From: Pristionchus mayeri
Taxonomy: Eukaryota > Nematoda > Chromadorea > Rhabditida > Neodiplogasteridae
NCBI GenBank assembly: GCA_036245805.1
Contig: BTRK01000006.1
Location: forward strand, 29,020,901-29,084,900
Direction: 5' to 3'
Length of the DNA stretch: 64,000 nucleotides
Shown here: positions 45,881 to 58,298 of the stretch, piece after piece
Layout: every line of letters starts with the position of its first letter
Position numbering within the stretch: the stretch's first letter is position 1
Made by a program: the position numbers and the translations under genes
Notes under the pieces: generated by a model
What the model was told of the DNA's origin: nothing
Databases searched by the model: none
The model's input: the letters and a program-made list of their open reading frames with translations, nothing else

Positions 45881-47589
45881 ATGGATCTCCGGTAAAAGTG
45901 TAGGAACACTGAAATATTTTATGGCACCGATTTCGATAAAACTTGGTTCATGGACATCATTGGGGGTCAGGAAACGGACTATCCGGTTGGGTTGGCTAAA
46001 ACGGCAAATTATCGATTTTTTAATCTACTCCGTCTGAGAGGCATAACTCAGTTCATTTTATTTTTCTCGCACAGCATACAAATTGAGTGCATTCTGCTCG
46101 TATTTGAATACCCTACAAATATGTCAACGAAGCCCAATGAGGCCGGATTCGTTTTAATGGTGAAAATAGCGAAAAATTAAATTTGGCTATGAAAAATCGA
46201 TCATATCTCGATCGGTATCCGGAAACCCAAAGCTTTTTATTTCAAATTCGGAATCACCTGGCCAAATAAGGTGGTGTCTACGTTGATCATTTTTCACATT
46301 TCTGTCACCTCATTATGGATTTACTATGGGAGAATTTGGACCGTTCTGGACGGTCAAATTTTAGCGATATTGGTTTTCAGTCCGTATCTTGGTTCAAAGT
46401 TTTAAAATCGTTATCTTAAAAAATGAAATCGATAGCTCACGAAGAGGCGAAAAATAATGACTCAGAGGCACAAAAACGCTGGGATCATTCGTTTTTGACT
46501 TATTCGAAGAAAACTGTGAAAAAGTACCTAAAATGAGTTTCTCACACATATGATCGAAAGCATTTTCGCTTTCTGCAGTTGTATTGCATTTCGTAAGCCT
46601 TTCCACACAGCATTAATCATATTTTTGTATTGGGTTGATAAATGAATACGAAGACCAGGCTTATCGGTTCATATCTATGAACCAAAAAAATAACATTACG
46701 ATGTTTTTGTGGTTGAACTGCTAAATTGGCATCGTTGGTTCACAAGTAGATTATAAATCAGATTTATTTTGTGTGGAAAGGCTTACGAAATGCAATACAA
46801 CTGCAGAAAGCGAAAATGCTTTCGATCATATGTGTGAGAAACTCATTTTAGGTACTTTTTCACAGTTTTCTTCGAATAAGTCAAAAACGAATGATCCCAG
46901 CGTTTTGTGCCTCTGAGTCATTATTTTTCGCCTCTTCGTGAGCTATCGATTTCATTTTTTAAGATAACGATTGGAAAACTTTGAACCAAGATACGGACTG
47001 AAAACCAATATCGAGAAAATTTGACCAAGTCCAGAACGGTCCAGATACTCCCATAGTAAATCCATAGTGAGGTGACAAAAATGTGAAAAATGATCAACGT
47101 AGAAGGCCAGGTGATTCGGAATTTGAAATAACACGCCTCTCACGAGAGAATCGGGACAAATCAGCAGATCGAGTTGACATTTGAATTTCAAGATTTCTTG
47201 TTTCTTTAATTTCTACGTAGTACTTGACTTTAGTAAACATAATTTGAAGTTTCGGAATTTTTCGATATACTGGAGCTGCAGCAGGCTGCTGCAAAGTTGA
47301 GGCGGCGACCTTTGTATTCGGATGTTTTGACCTTCATATGCGGATGTTTCAGATCTACAAAGCGTTTCTATGATCAAAGTAATGATTTTGATACGAATTA
47401 TATATTTTTCACTTTTGCGACCGCTGCAGCAGAGACAGTTTGGACCAGTTTTTAATTTGCGACTCAAATGAAGATTTTTGCCCCCACTCTAAACTTTACC
47501 ATCTTGTAGAGCATAAAATTCTGCACAATATATATTTTTTGCAGAAAATTTCCCGGGGGTCCTGGTCGGTTCCCAGAGAGCCGAAATTC

Positions 47590-47655
47590 TCACAATGGGC
47601 TGCAGAAGGGATATCGGGGGGCTGTGGTCGCAGGTTCGACTCTCGGCGGCGACAA
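47590..47655 (+). ncRNA. tRNA-like unit, degenerate
   Basis: GTGGTCGCAGGTTCGACTCTCGG contains a B-box-like GGTTCGACTC; the A-box region (CACAATGGGCTGCAG) is weak. It mirrors the better unit at 47736-47806. Confidence 0.4.
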
Positions 47656-47735
47656 AAATAGTTTTGATTGTTTCTTTCATCGTTTTATCGTATTTAAAGA
47701 AGTTTCCGCATCAATTCGCGCTGACAAAAAATTGT

Positions 47736-47806
47736 TTCCACGGCCGGGATTCGAACCCGCGACCTTGTGATCGAGCCATCGGTCGTGCAGCCCATTGCGA
47801 GACTTT
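47736..47806 (-). ncRNA. tRNA-like unit, mirror copy with good T-arm
   Basis: On the minus strand GCGGGTTCGAATCCCGGC gives an almost ideal T-arm and consensus B-box, preceded by TGGGCTGCACGACCGATGG (A-box-like) and followed by ACAATTTTTTG. No paired acceptor stem was found. Confidence 0.5.
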
Positions 47807-48659
47807 CGGCGCTCTGGGAACCTACCAGGACCCCCGGGAAATTTTCTGCAAAAAATATATATTGTGCAGAATTTTAAGCTCTACAAGATGGTAACTTTTG
47901 GAGAGGGGGGGCAAAAATTTTCATTCGAATAGCAAATTAAAAACTGGTACGAAGTGACTATGATGCAGCGGCCGCAAAAGTGAAAAATATATAATTCGTG
48001 TCAAAATCATTACTTTGATCATAGAAACGCCTTGGACATATGAAACAGCCACATATAGCGCTCAAAACATCCGAATACAAAGGTCGCCGCCTCAACTTTG
48101 CAGCATCCTGCTGCAGCTGCGACATCCGATATCCTCTAAACAAATTAGGAGAACGTTCTACGACCCAATCCCAAACTAAAAACCTAAAGAACTAAAATAT
48201 TTATATTTCCAATGTCAACTCTTCGTCCCGATTATCTCGTGAGAGGCGTGATAAAAAGCTTTGGGTTTCCGGTTATCGATCGAGGTATGATCGATTTTTC
48301 ATATCGAAATTTAGTTTTTCGCTATTTTCACCATTAAAACGAATCAGGCCTCATTGGGCTACGTTGACATATTTGTAGGGTATTCCAATACGAGCAGAAT
48401 GCACTCAATTTGCACGCTGTGCGAGCAAAATGAACTGAATTATGCCTCTCAGACGGAGTAGATCATAAAATCGATAATTTGCCGTTTTAGTCATCCCAAC
48501 CAGATAGTCCTTTTCCTGACCCCCAATGATGTCAATGAACCAAGTTTTATCGAAATCGGTGCCATAAAATATTTCCTGGTAGCCAAACTGACTAGTTTTC
48601 CTACACTTTTACAGGAAACCCGTGATAAATAGATTTGCAGCAGCGTCATCCTTTTCACG

Positions 48660-50109
48660 TTTATTGCAGATCTGGCAGCATCTACCAGTTCTCAAGACCA
48701 GATCAATTAGGTATTCTCCTTTATAGTATTCATTTATCCAATTATATTCTCAGAACTTAGTGTTTCTACGTTTACTTCGTTGTCATTTCATCAGGTTATG
48801 TACACTGAATATTTATGTTATTAATTTCGCATGGTATGCCATGTTCATCACATTATTGATTGCGCTCCATAATTGTGTATGCTGAATATTTTATTATCCT
48901 TGCTTACCGCAATCGTAGTAATACATTCTTAAAGTTTTCCGCAGGGGACAAAAGAAATATAACACACTACTATGAGAACAGAATCCGTAGTCCGCAGTAC
49001 GGAAGAAAATCACTAATCTGTCCTATTGGGACAACACAAGTGGAACGAAATATACAGGTTTGTAGTCTCATTTTCGCCCTTTTCCTTTTAATAATAAATT
49101 TCCGTTTTAATTTAATGTCGAGTACTTCCAACTATTACTTACAGTGAGAACAGAAGGCCTAGCCCGTGGTGTGGTGGGTGATGGTACAAATTGGAACGGG
49201 AAAAATTAGGGACGGCAGCGCGAATTTTTGAGTACGGAATATTGGCTGCCTCCTTCCGACGCTTGCTTCCAAACTACCGTACTTTTCAAGCCAAATTCTT
49301 TCGATATTTTCAAACATTTTAAAAAAATATTTAATGCGATTTTTAAACTATTTTATTGATTGGAATGAATATGAACACATATTTAAAGTACACCAAGCAT
49401 GGCTAGAAGAGACATATCGCAGAATTGGAAAAGCACGAAGCGATCGAAAATACATGTGTTTTCAGAACTAAGTGTTGAAGCTTCATTTACACAGTTTAAG
49501 TAGATTATCAATCACAAAAAATTGTTTTCACAATAAAAATAAATATAAAGATCAGATATTAGAGAGTGAGGCCGTCAAAGTTGGGTGTTTTACCGTTGTG
49601 AAAATACATTTTCGGTGTTTCCAAAGAGGACGACTTCCGTATATTTGAGATTTTTTTACATATGTTTGAGAGCTGCATTTCCCAATTTCTGGTAAAAAAC
49701 CATAAATATACGGAATCGTCCTCTTTTTAAATGATTTTTTAAAGTACTCGATACCGTAATCTTAACTGATTCTGAAGTTCTACCAATATTAAACTTTTTT
49801 TCCATTATTAAACGATGTTTCATTGCTGTCGGAGTACCATTAACATGAGAAAAAAATATTGAACCTCGTTCATAGTTTTACAACGCAACCGAATTTCAGT
49901 TTGCGATAATTTTAGTAAAAAACGTGACTTGCGATGGGCTCCACTTGGGCTGAAAGCGTCGGCCTTTTGCTTATCATTCATTTATGATTTTCATAGAAAA
50001 TATTTTTTTTAAATATTTTTTACAAAACTAAAGTGAAAAGTCGGAATGGGGCAGGCATAGCTTTCAGTTGTGTACCAATTTGTGAATTGTTTTGCTCGTT
50101 CGTTTTTAA
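48660..50109. other. Unassigned DNA, no gene seen
   Basis: AT-rich sequence with one short hairpin (49621-49735; AAAGAGGACGACTTCCGTAT and complement). Open frames of up to 95 aa show no family features. Confidence 0.5.
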
Positions 50110-50356
50110 GTTTCCCAACACCCATGAAAATATTTGAATTGGCGGGAGTACCCTGATCACGACAAAACGAGCGAGAGAGTGTAAAAGAGAGAGAGAGCGG
50201 GCGTGATCAGGCAACTCAGACTGAAACTTTGCGGCTCTACATTGTTGCAAATATTGATTTTCTATTATTTTCATTATTCCAGTTTAATTAATTAGAGCCC
50301 ATTCTATTACATTGTTAAATAATATAGAAAGGCATTTTCAAGGGTGTTGGGTAACT
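50110..50356. mobile_element. TTAA MITE, about 247 bp
   Basis: Ends GTTTCCCAACACCCATGAAA and AAGGGTGTTGGGTAACT lie between TTAA at 50106-50109 and 50357-50360. It shares GAGAGAGCG and ATCAGGCAACT with the MITE at 44240-44481. The left end is one base shorter than in the sister copies. Confidence 0.72.
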
Positions 50357-50366
50357 TTAACACCGT

Positions 50367-50526
50367 CACGGCCCCCGGAAGATCGACATAAGGAAAGCGT
50401 CCGGGAGCTATCCTGAAAATTGTCCGAGCTCTAAAAAATTATGCTGTGGAATTTAAAGCGCGCGTCTTTTCCTTGATGCCTGTGGACGTTTTCATTTTCC
50501 TTATGTCGATGCTCCGGGGGCCGTGC
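50367..50526. repeat. 160 bp fold-back (CACGGCCCCCGG ends)
   Basis: CACGGCCCCCGG..GATCGACATAAGGAAA at the left is mirrored at 50496-50526. Related single ends occur near 24255 and 20564. Confidence 0.75.
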
Positions 50527-50589
50527 ACCGTTGCAGTCCCTAGGAAAAATGGAAACCGGCATTTTGGAACTTTTTTCCTGGAAGTGGTC

Positions 50590-50870
50590 AAAAGCGATAA
50601 AGAAAAACATTGACCCTCGCGACCAAACTTTTAAAAAGGTACGGTAGTTGGGCACACCATAAATAGCGGTGCACGGTCCCCTGCCCGTCGACATTCGGAA
50701 AATCGGACCGCCTAACTCCGCCCACTTGACTCTTTTCTCCAATTCCCTATTTAGCAGTGAATTGCAAACTGAAATATGGCAAAAGACGCAGAGGATAGGT
50801 ATAAATACTGTAAAATTTGAAGCTTAAATGACCCGCAACTTCCTGATTTCCTGAGGCAGTCTGCCGTTTC
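50590..50870. repeat. Dispersed repeat, inverted copy of 27690-27950
   Basis: Contains CCTGCCCGTCGACATTCGG and ACTCCGCCCAC in the reverse orientation to 27796-27853. Next to it a 20 bp unit CTGCCGTTTCGTGGTACA is tandemly doubled at about 50861-50898. Confidence 0.75.
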
Positions 50871-51269
50871 GTGGTACATCTGCCGTTTCGTGGTACAATC
50901 AGAAAAATTGAATTTGAGGCTTTAGCAGATCTACGGGTAATCCGTGCCGCTGAATCCGATTCTGGGGCGTGCGGCAACCCATCTAGATCAGCTGCAGCTG
51001 CAGCATGCTGCAAACTTTTGAGACTCTCGCTTTGGATCTCCTGAAAATGGGTTCAAAATGAATTAATCTAACTGAAATTTGGCCTGTAGGCATCAATTAT
51101 GCCGTTGTATAACTCACCTGATCGATTTCCCGGTAGATCAAACTATGACCTCTCAGCAGTTTTCGCTCCATAACTTTAACAGTTCGGTGCCGACTCAAAC
51201 CAAACTGATTTTTCCTATTTGGTCAAGTTTGGTTTACAAGCGAAAAACAGCGAAAAAGCGCAGGATGCG

Positions 51270-51326
51270 CGAGTCATCGCTGCGTGGACAGGCGGTAACT
51301 CAGGGTTCGATTCCCCGTCGGAGCAA
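51270..51326 (+). ncRNA. tRNA-like unit 1 of 4, internally deleted
   Basis: GTGGACAGGCGGTAACTC is followed directly by AGGGTTCGATTCCCCG; about 24 bases present in the other three copies (the anticodon-arm region) are missing. T5 follows. Confidence 0.5.
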
Positions 51327-51504
51327 ACACTTTTTGCTTGTATTTATGTTAATTTCGAACGTTTAGACAATCTTAATTACATGCAGTTCTATCAATTCGT
51401 TTGTCAAATCACATTTGCGTGCAATTTTAATCATAAAAACAGTGTACAGAGACATAAAACATACAGAACATGTTTGAAATTATGATAAAGAGGCAAAACA
51501 TGTT

Positions 51505-51581
51505 TGCTCCGACGGGGAATCGAACCCTGGACTGCCGGATTCGAAATGAAAGGAGTTACCGCCTGTCCACGCAGCGATGAC
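51505..51581 (-). ncRNA. tRNA-like unit 2 of 4
   Basis: On the minus strand: TGCGTGGACAGGCGG (A-box-like), then a CATTTCGAATCCGG middle, then the B-box GGTTCGATTCC and CGTCGGAGCA. The 5' acceptor strand does not pair with the 3' end. Confidence 0.5.
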
Positions 51582-53880
51582 ATGCGCATCCTGAGCTTTT
51601 TCGCTATTTTTCGCTTATAACACGGGTCTCCTGTAAAAGTGTAGGAAAATGAGTCCCTGCAGCTACTAGAAATTATTTGGCATCTCAGATTTCGATTTAA
51701 CTTTGTTGATGTGCATGGTTGAAGGTCAGAAGAAGGTTCATCCAGTCAGTTTGGTGAAATCTGCACATTATCGATTTTTGTGATCTACCACTTAAAATTG
51801 ATGTATTTCAGTTCATTTTCATCGTACACTGTTCTGTTTGCCCTCGTTTTGCTCGTCTTCGAGAGTTCTACAATATCTTAAGCAATGTCCAAAAGGATGG
51901 AAGCTGTTGTCATACTCATTTCACCTGAAAACCGATTTTACAATCGAGAAATCGATCATATCGCGACCGGTACCCCAACTTCCAATGAGTTTTATTGCTT
52001 CTATGGATTCTACGGACAAGGTTAGCGGGGGTCTACGTTGACAGTATTTCATATAACCATCCTCCCGATATCACGCCTCTCACGACAGAATCGACCTGAC
52101 CCAGGGAATGGGACGGAAATCTTGAAATGAGTTCTTACCGATTTTGGTCATCCCAAGGCATGCCTAAGTGACCCCCAAAGTCTCAATGTGCATATTTCAT
52201 TTTGGAGCCCCCTACACAGGGTCGGCTGCAGGCTGCACCTACTTTGATAGCGATTTTCACGATTCTAGTGATAGATGGACGAAAATTTCCCTCTGAGTGA
52301 CCCCCTCTAATTTTTTGAGCTCTATCGATCCATGCAAACCGTTTTCCATGAAAATGATTTTTAACGGTGCTACATTCATTGTCGATTTTCTCAAAAATGT
52401 AGGTAAAGGAGCAAACAAAATTTTCACAGTGGATGCAGCTCATCAAGAGCTTTCGTATAAGTGGCTTGTGGAAAAAATACGGGCACTAAGACACCACTTT
52501 TGTCTAACAAGGAGAGGTCGCGCAATGTATATGGAGCTTCTAAACGAGACCTAGCGCATTCGAAAGAGGAGAAAATTCTAAGAACTTCTGTTGTTTTCAA
52601 ATTTGCGGAACGTTCATTTGGTGATGTGGGCTCATAGTGGAGAACGTGCAATTTTTGAGGCTATGTCCCTAAACTCCCATAAACTCACATACTGCCCAGA
52701 GCTCCACATGATCGTTCCGCAAATTTGAAAACAATAGAAGTTCTTAGAATTTTTTCCTCTTTCGAATACGCTAGGTCTCGTTTAGAAACTCCATATACAT
52801 TGCGCGACCTCTCCTTGTAAATTAACTTTTCCTAATCATTTGAACTTTATTTTCAACAGGAAAAATGAGGGAGTGCAATCATTTCTCATCTCACTCTGCG
52901 AAGAGAGCGGTGTGGGAGGAAATTATCATGTTGAAAATGAAGTTCAAATGATTAGGAAAAGTTAGTTTAGATAAAAGTGGTGTCTTAGTGTCCCTATTTT
53001 TTCCGCAAGCCACTTATTCGAAAGCTCTTGATGATCTGCATCCACTGTGAAAAATTTGTTTGCCCCTTTACCTACATTTTTGAGAAAATCGACAATGAAT
53101 GTAGCACCGTTAAAAATCATTTTCATGGAAAATGGTTTACATGGATCGATAGAGCTCAAAAAATTAGAGGGAAACTCAGACTCACTCAGAGGGAAATTTT
53201 CGTCCATCTATCACTAGAATCGTGAAAATCGTTATCAAAGTAGGTGCAGCCTGCAGCCGACCATGTGTAGGGGGCTCCAAAATGAAGTATGCACATTGAG
53301 ACTTTGGGGGTCACTTAGGCATGGGGCAACTCATTTCAAGATTTCCGTCCCATTCCCTGGGTCAGGTCGATTCTGTCGTGAGAGGCGTGATATCGGGAGG
53401 ATGGTTATATGAAATACTGTCAACCTAGACCCCCGCTAACTTTGTCCGTAGAATCCATAGAAGCAATAAAACTCATTGGAAGTTGGGGGTACCGGTCGCG
53501 ATATGATCGATTTCTCGATTGTAAAATCGGTTTTCAGGTGAAATGAGTATGACAACAGCTTCCATCCTTTTGGACATTGCTTAAGATATTGTAGAACTCT
53601 CGAAGACGAGCAAAACGAGGGCAAACAGAACAGTGTACGATGAAAATGAACTGAAATACATCAATTTTAAGTGGTAGATCACAAAAATCGATAATGTGCA
53701 GATTTCACCAAACTGACTGGATGAACCTTCTTCTGACCTTCAACCATGCACATCAACAAAGTTAAATCGAAATCTGAGATGCTAAATAATTTCTAGTAGC
53801 TGCAGGGACTCATTTTCCTACACTTTTACAGGAGACCCGTGTTATAAGCGAAAAATAGCGAAAAAGCTCAGGATGCGCAT

Positions 53881-53957
53881 GTCATCGCTGCGTGGACAGG
53901 CGGTAACTCCTTTCATTTCGAATCCGGCAGTCCAGGGTTCGATTCCCCGTCGGAGCA
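53881..53957 (+). ncRNA. tRNA-like unit 3 of 4
   Basis: Full-length copy in the right arm of the large palindrome with the same A-box-like and B-box elements; TTTT follows at 53963. Confidence 0.5.
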
Positions 53958-54136
53958 AACATGTTTTGCCTCTTTATCATAATTTCAAACATGTTCTGTA
54001 TGTTTTATGTCTCTGTACACTGTTTTTATGATTAAAATTGCACGCAAATGTGATTTGACAAACGAATTGATAGAACTGCATGTAATTAAGATTGTCTAAA
54101 CGTTCGAAATTAACATAAATACAAGCAAAAAGTGTT

Positions 54137-54213
54137 TGCTCCGACGGGGAATCGAACCCTGGATTGCCGGATTCGAAATGAAACGAGTTACCGCCTGTCC
54201 ACGCAGCGATGAC
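54137..54213 (-). ncRNA. tRNA-like unit 4 of 4
   Basis: Full-length minus-strand copy; CACTTTTTGC follows downstream. It is the partner of the deleted unit at 51270-51326, showing that the deletion came after the palindrome formed. Confidence 0.5.
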
Positions 54214-54845
54214 TCGCGCATCCTGCACTTTTTCGCTGTTTTTCGCTTGTAAACCAAACTTGACCAAATAGGAAAAATCAGTTTGGTTTGAGTCGGCACC
54301 GAACTGTTAAAGTTATGGAGCGAAAACTGCTGAGAGGTCATAGTTTGATCTACCGGGAAATCGATCAGGTGAGTTATACAACGGCATAATTGATGCCTAC
54401 AGGCCAAATTTCAGTTAGATTAATTCATTTTGAACCCATTTTCAGGAGATCCAAAGCGAGAGTCTCAAAAGTTTGCAGCATGCTGCAGCTGCAGCTGATC
54501 TAGATGGGTTGCCGCACGCCCCAGAATCGGATTCAGCGGCACGGATTACCCGTAGATCTGCTAAAGCCTCAAATTCAATTTTTCTGATTGTACCCTTATT
54601 CTCTCGTGAGAGGCTTGATATGCAGCCCTGTCACTAAACACATAAATGATATACTTTCTATGCTTACAAGGGAGATGCTCGGACTGTCGCCGAGCTTTTC
54701 AAATTTGCTCGATACGCCAAACTTGCGCTTGCGATGGAACACGGAAAAGATATTTCAAAAGTTCCTAAATGTTAATGAGCGACTAATTACAGCCCGAAAA
54801 CGGAACTGCGGAGGTGAGATATCCTCCTCAATTCTGCACTGCCAC

Positions 54846-54916
54846 CATGGCTTGGTTGTCCGAGTGGTAATATGCTTGGTTAGTAAACAAGCGCCATGGG
54901 TTCGATGACTCTATGC
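54846..54916 (+). ncRNA. tRNA-like unit, left arm (AGT anticodon position)
   Basis: TTGTCCGAGTGGTAA is an A-box/D-arm match; GCTTGG-TTAGTAA-ACAAGC forms an anticodon-like arm; GGGTTCGATGACTC is a B-box-like end. T7 follows at 54920. Confidence 0.55.
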
Positions 54917-55474
54917 AATATTTTTTGCCTTCTTTTGGGTTTGGAAATAATAAATGGTTAACGGCTGGAAGAATGGAACAGTACTTTTGACGATATTACG
55001 AATTGTTATCAACTTATTTCCTGGTGGTACTGTAGAATCGACATGCGATCAAACACAGTTGTTTGTGAATCTACTAGAATCAGATACTCGCAGGGAGATT
55101 AGAGACGGAATGCAAAACATTTGACCCGGAAACATCACTCTTGATGGAAATGCTTGTTCAAGTTGTGTAGAATGTTGGTCGCTTCAAGAAGAAATTGCCT
55201 GTTCTTACAGAACGATGTAGATGGTTCTGTATGCATTGATGATATGTCAATTGTGATGTTTGCAGGCTAAAACCTTTGCATTCCGTCTCTATTCTCCACG
55301 CGAGTAACTGATTCTAGTAGATTCACAAACAACTTTGTGTGATCTCATGTCAATTCTACAGTACCACCAGGAAATAAGTTGATAACAATTCGTACTATCG
55401 TCAAAAGTACTGTATCATTCTTCCAGCCGTTAGCCACCTATTATTTCCAAAACCAAAAATAAGGCAAAAAAATT

Positions 55475-55553
55475 TTGCACGGAGAGTCATCGAACCCATG
55501 GTGCTTGGTTACTAGCCAAGCATCTTACCACTCGGACAACCGAGCCATATGTT
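55475..55553 (-). ncRNA. tRNA-like unit, right arm, intact anticodon-like stem
   Basis: On the minus strand GCTTGG-CTAGTAA-CCAAGC is a perfect stem with a seven-base loop and AGT at the anticodon position (Thr-type), between the A-box TTGTCCGAGTGGTAAG and the B-box-like GGGTTCGATGAC. A long T-rich run follows. Confidence 0.58.
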
Positions 55554-55730
55554 TAATGCAGAATTGAGGAGGATATCTCACCTACGCAGTTCCGTTTTCG
55601 GGCTGTAATTAGTCGCTCATTAAAATTTAGGAACTTTTGAAATAACTTTTCCGTGTTCCATCGCAAGCGCAAGTGTGGCGTATCGAGCGAATTTGAAAAG
55701 CTCGGCGACAGTCCGAGCATCTCCCTTGTT

Positions 55731-56655
55731 AGTAACTCTTTCTGTGGTTATTCAGTTCTGAAAAAGGACCATTTCTCTCAACGGGGTGTTGGGGCGCGTC
55801 TATGACGGGCCCGGAATACCCTACTGCAGACTGCGAGTATTTATTTATTTAGTATTTGCGAGTATTTTTTGCGAGTATTGAAGAGCTATTCGAGGGAGGG
55901 GTTGACGACGAGATGGTTACTCACCGGGGATGGGAATAGGTCGAGGAGAGAGGGCACACAATTTCAAGAGAGCGACAAAGAGAGGTCGTTGAAAATCATG
56001 GCTAAAAATCGTTTCCTGATCAGCATTCTGACACGAAACCTGTGAAAAAAATTAGAATTAACCTTTGAGAGGCACTTCCGGTAGTCATAAACCATGTCGG
56101 ATTTAGAATCCTCTAGGTTGCAATTAAGATTCCCAAACGTCGAATATTTGTATTGGCCGGAAGTCGGAAGTATATACTGGGCAAATACATCGATCTATGA
56201 GTCTGCAGGCGTGCCAAAGCAGTTCAATTCCTATGACTGTCGCTAGCATCACCTTTGCAACTGAGAATACTCTGATAACAGCTACATTCATCAATGAAGC
56301 TTAGTTATTAAAGAAATACAATAGATCGCCGGAGAAATTATGTGAGCACATTGGACCACGAATAATATCTTCCATTTATCTCACATTTCTTTCGTTGGCA
56401 TACAAAAAATAGTCGTGGACGAGAAAGCACCTCTTCTTATAACGGGTCGATCGCGAGGATAGACTATTCGGATTATGCTCGGGGTGTGGAAAAGAGGAGA
56501 GGAAGAATTGGTGATGGGATGTAGGAAAGTGGGAGAGGGTCTTATAATGAGCAATTGGTGGCAGATCAGAATGGAGATGAGTAAGGCATCGACGTACAAG
56601 AACCAATCGGAGAAGCACAAAGGAAATTATGCAGGGAAAGTATAATTTGAACTTC
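55731..56655. other. Gap between repeats and actin; actin 3' flank
   Basis: 55731-56330 is unassigned, including a repeat similar to 2610-2720 (GAGGCACTTCCGGT). 56340-56655 follows the actin stop codon on the minus strand and presumably holds its 3' UTR; no canonical AATAAA was seen there. Confidence 0.45.
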
Positions 56656-58274
<1,619 letters not shown>

Positions 58275-58287
58275 GCTTGAAATTTAC

Positions 58288-58298
58288 CTGAAGTAAAA
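58288..58298 (-). promoter_or_regulatory. Splice acceptor 13 bp upstream of the actin ATG
   Basis: TTTTACTTCAG on the minus strand, ending just before GTAAATTTCAAGC-ATG. It can serve SL trans-splicing, usual in nematodes, or join a non-coding first exon such as the candidate ending at 60903. Confidence 0.6.

Larger units (their letters stand above)
47131..48251. mobile_element. 1.1 kb fold-back with TA duplication and tRNA-like arms
   Basis: Ends ACACGCCTCTCACGAGA and TCTCGTGAGAGGCGTGA are flanked by TA (47129-47130, 48252-48253). The opposite arm of the host fold-back (46232-46250) shows the uninterrupted site. The arms contain GGTCGCCGCCTCAACTTTGC-like sequence and tRNA-like units facing each other. 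Confidence 0.87.
45879..48614. repeat. CACGGGTCTCC-family fold-back containing a second fold-back
   Basis: The left end reads ACATGGATCTCCGGTAAAAG and the right end CTTTTACAGGAAACCCGTG. Arms mirror through AACGAATCAGGCC and CATCATTGGGGGTCA; the inner hairpin centres near 46690 (TACGAAATGCAATACAACTG). The right arm is interrupted by the fold-back 47131-48251. Confidence 0.85.
50893..54593. repeat. 3.7 kb multi-layer palindrome
   Basis: Outer arms begin GTACAATCAGAAAAATTG and run inward through GCAGCTGCAGCATGCTGC. Each arm carries a smaller palindrome with two tRNA-like units (51233-51617 and 53845-54252). Inside lies a CACGGGTCTCC-family fold-back (51621-53841), inside that a TCACGCCTCTCACGA fold-back (52071-53390), and at the centre further hairpins (52500-52820 and 52822-52967). 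The arms differ by scattered substitutions and small indels, which argues against a purely technical fold-back artefact. Confidence 0.88.
54666..55730. repeat. 1.07 kb fold-back with tRNA-like arms
   Basis: Arms begin ACAAGGGAGATGCTCGGAC and mirror for over 450 bp (GAACTTTTGAAAT and CAAGTTGATAACAATTCG regions). Each arm carries a tRNA-like unit. A partial TCTCGTGAGAGGC end lies just left at 54600-54613. Confidence 0.88.

Noticed and set aside
54137..54213. Functional tRNA gene
   Set aside because: The B-box is good but the 5' and 3' acceptor strands do not pair and the middle is irregular; all such units sit in transposon arms.
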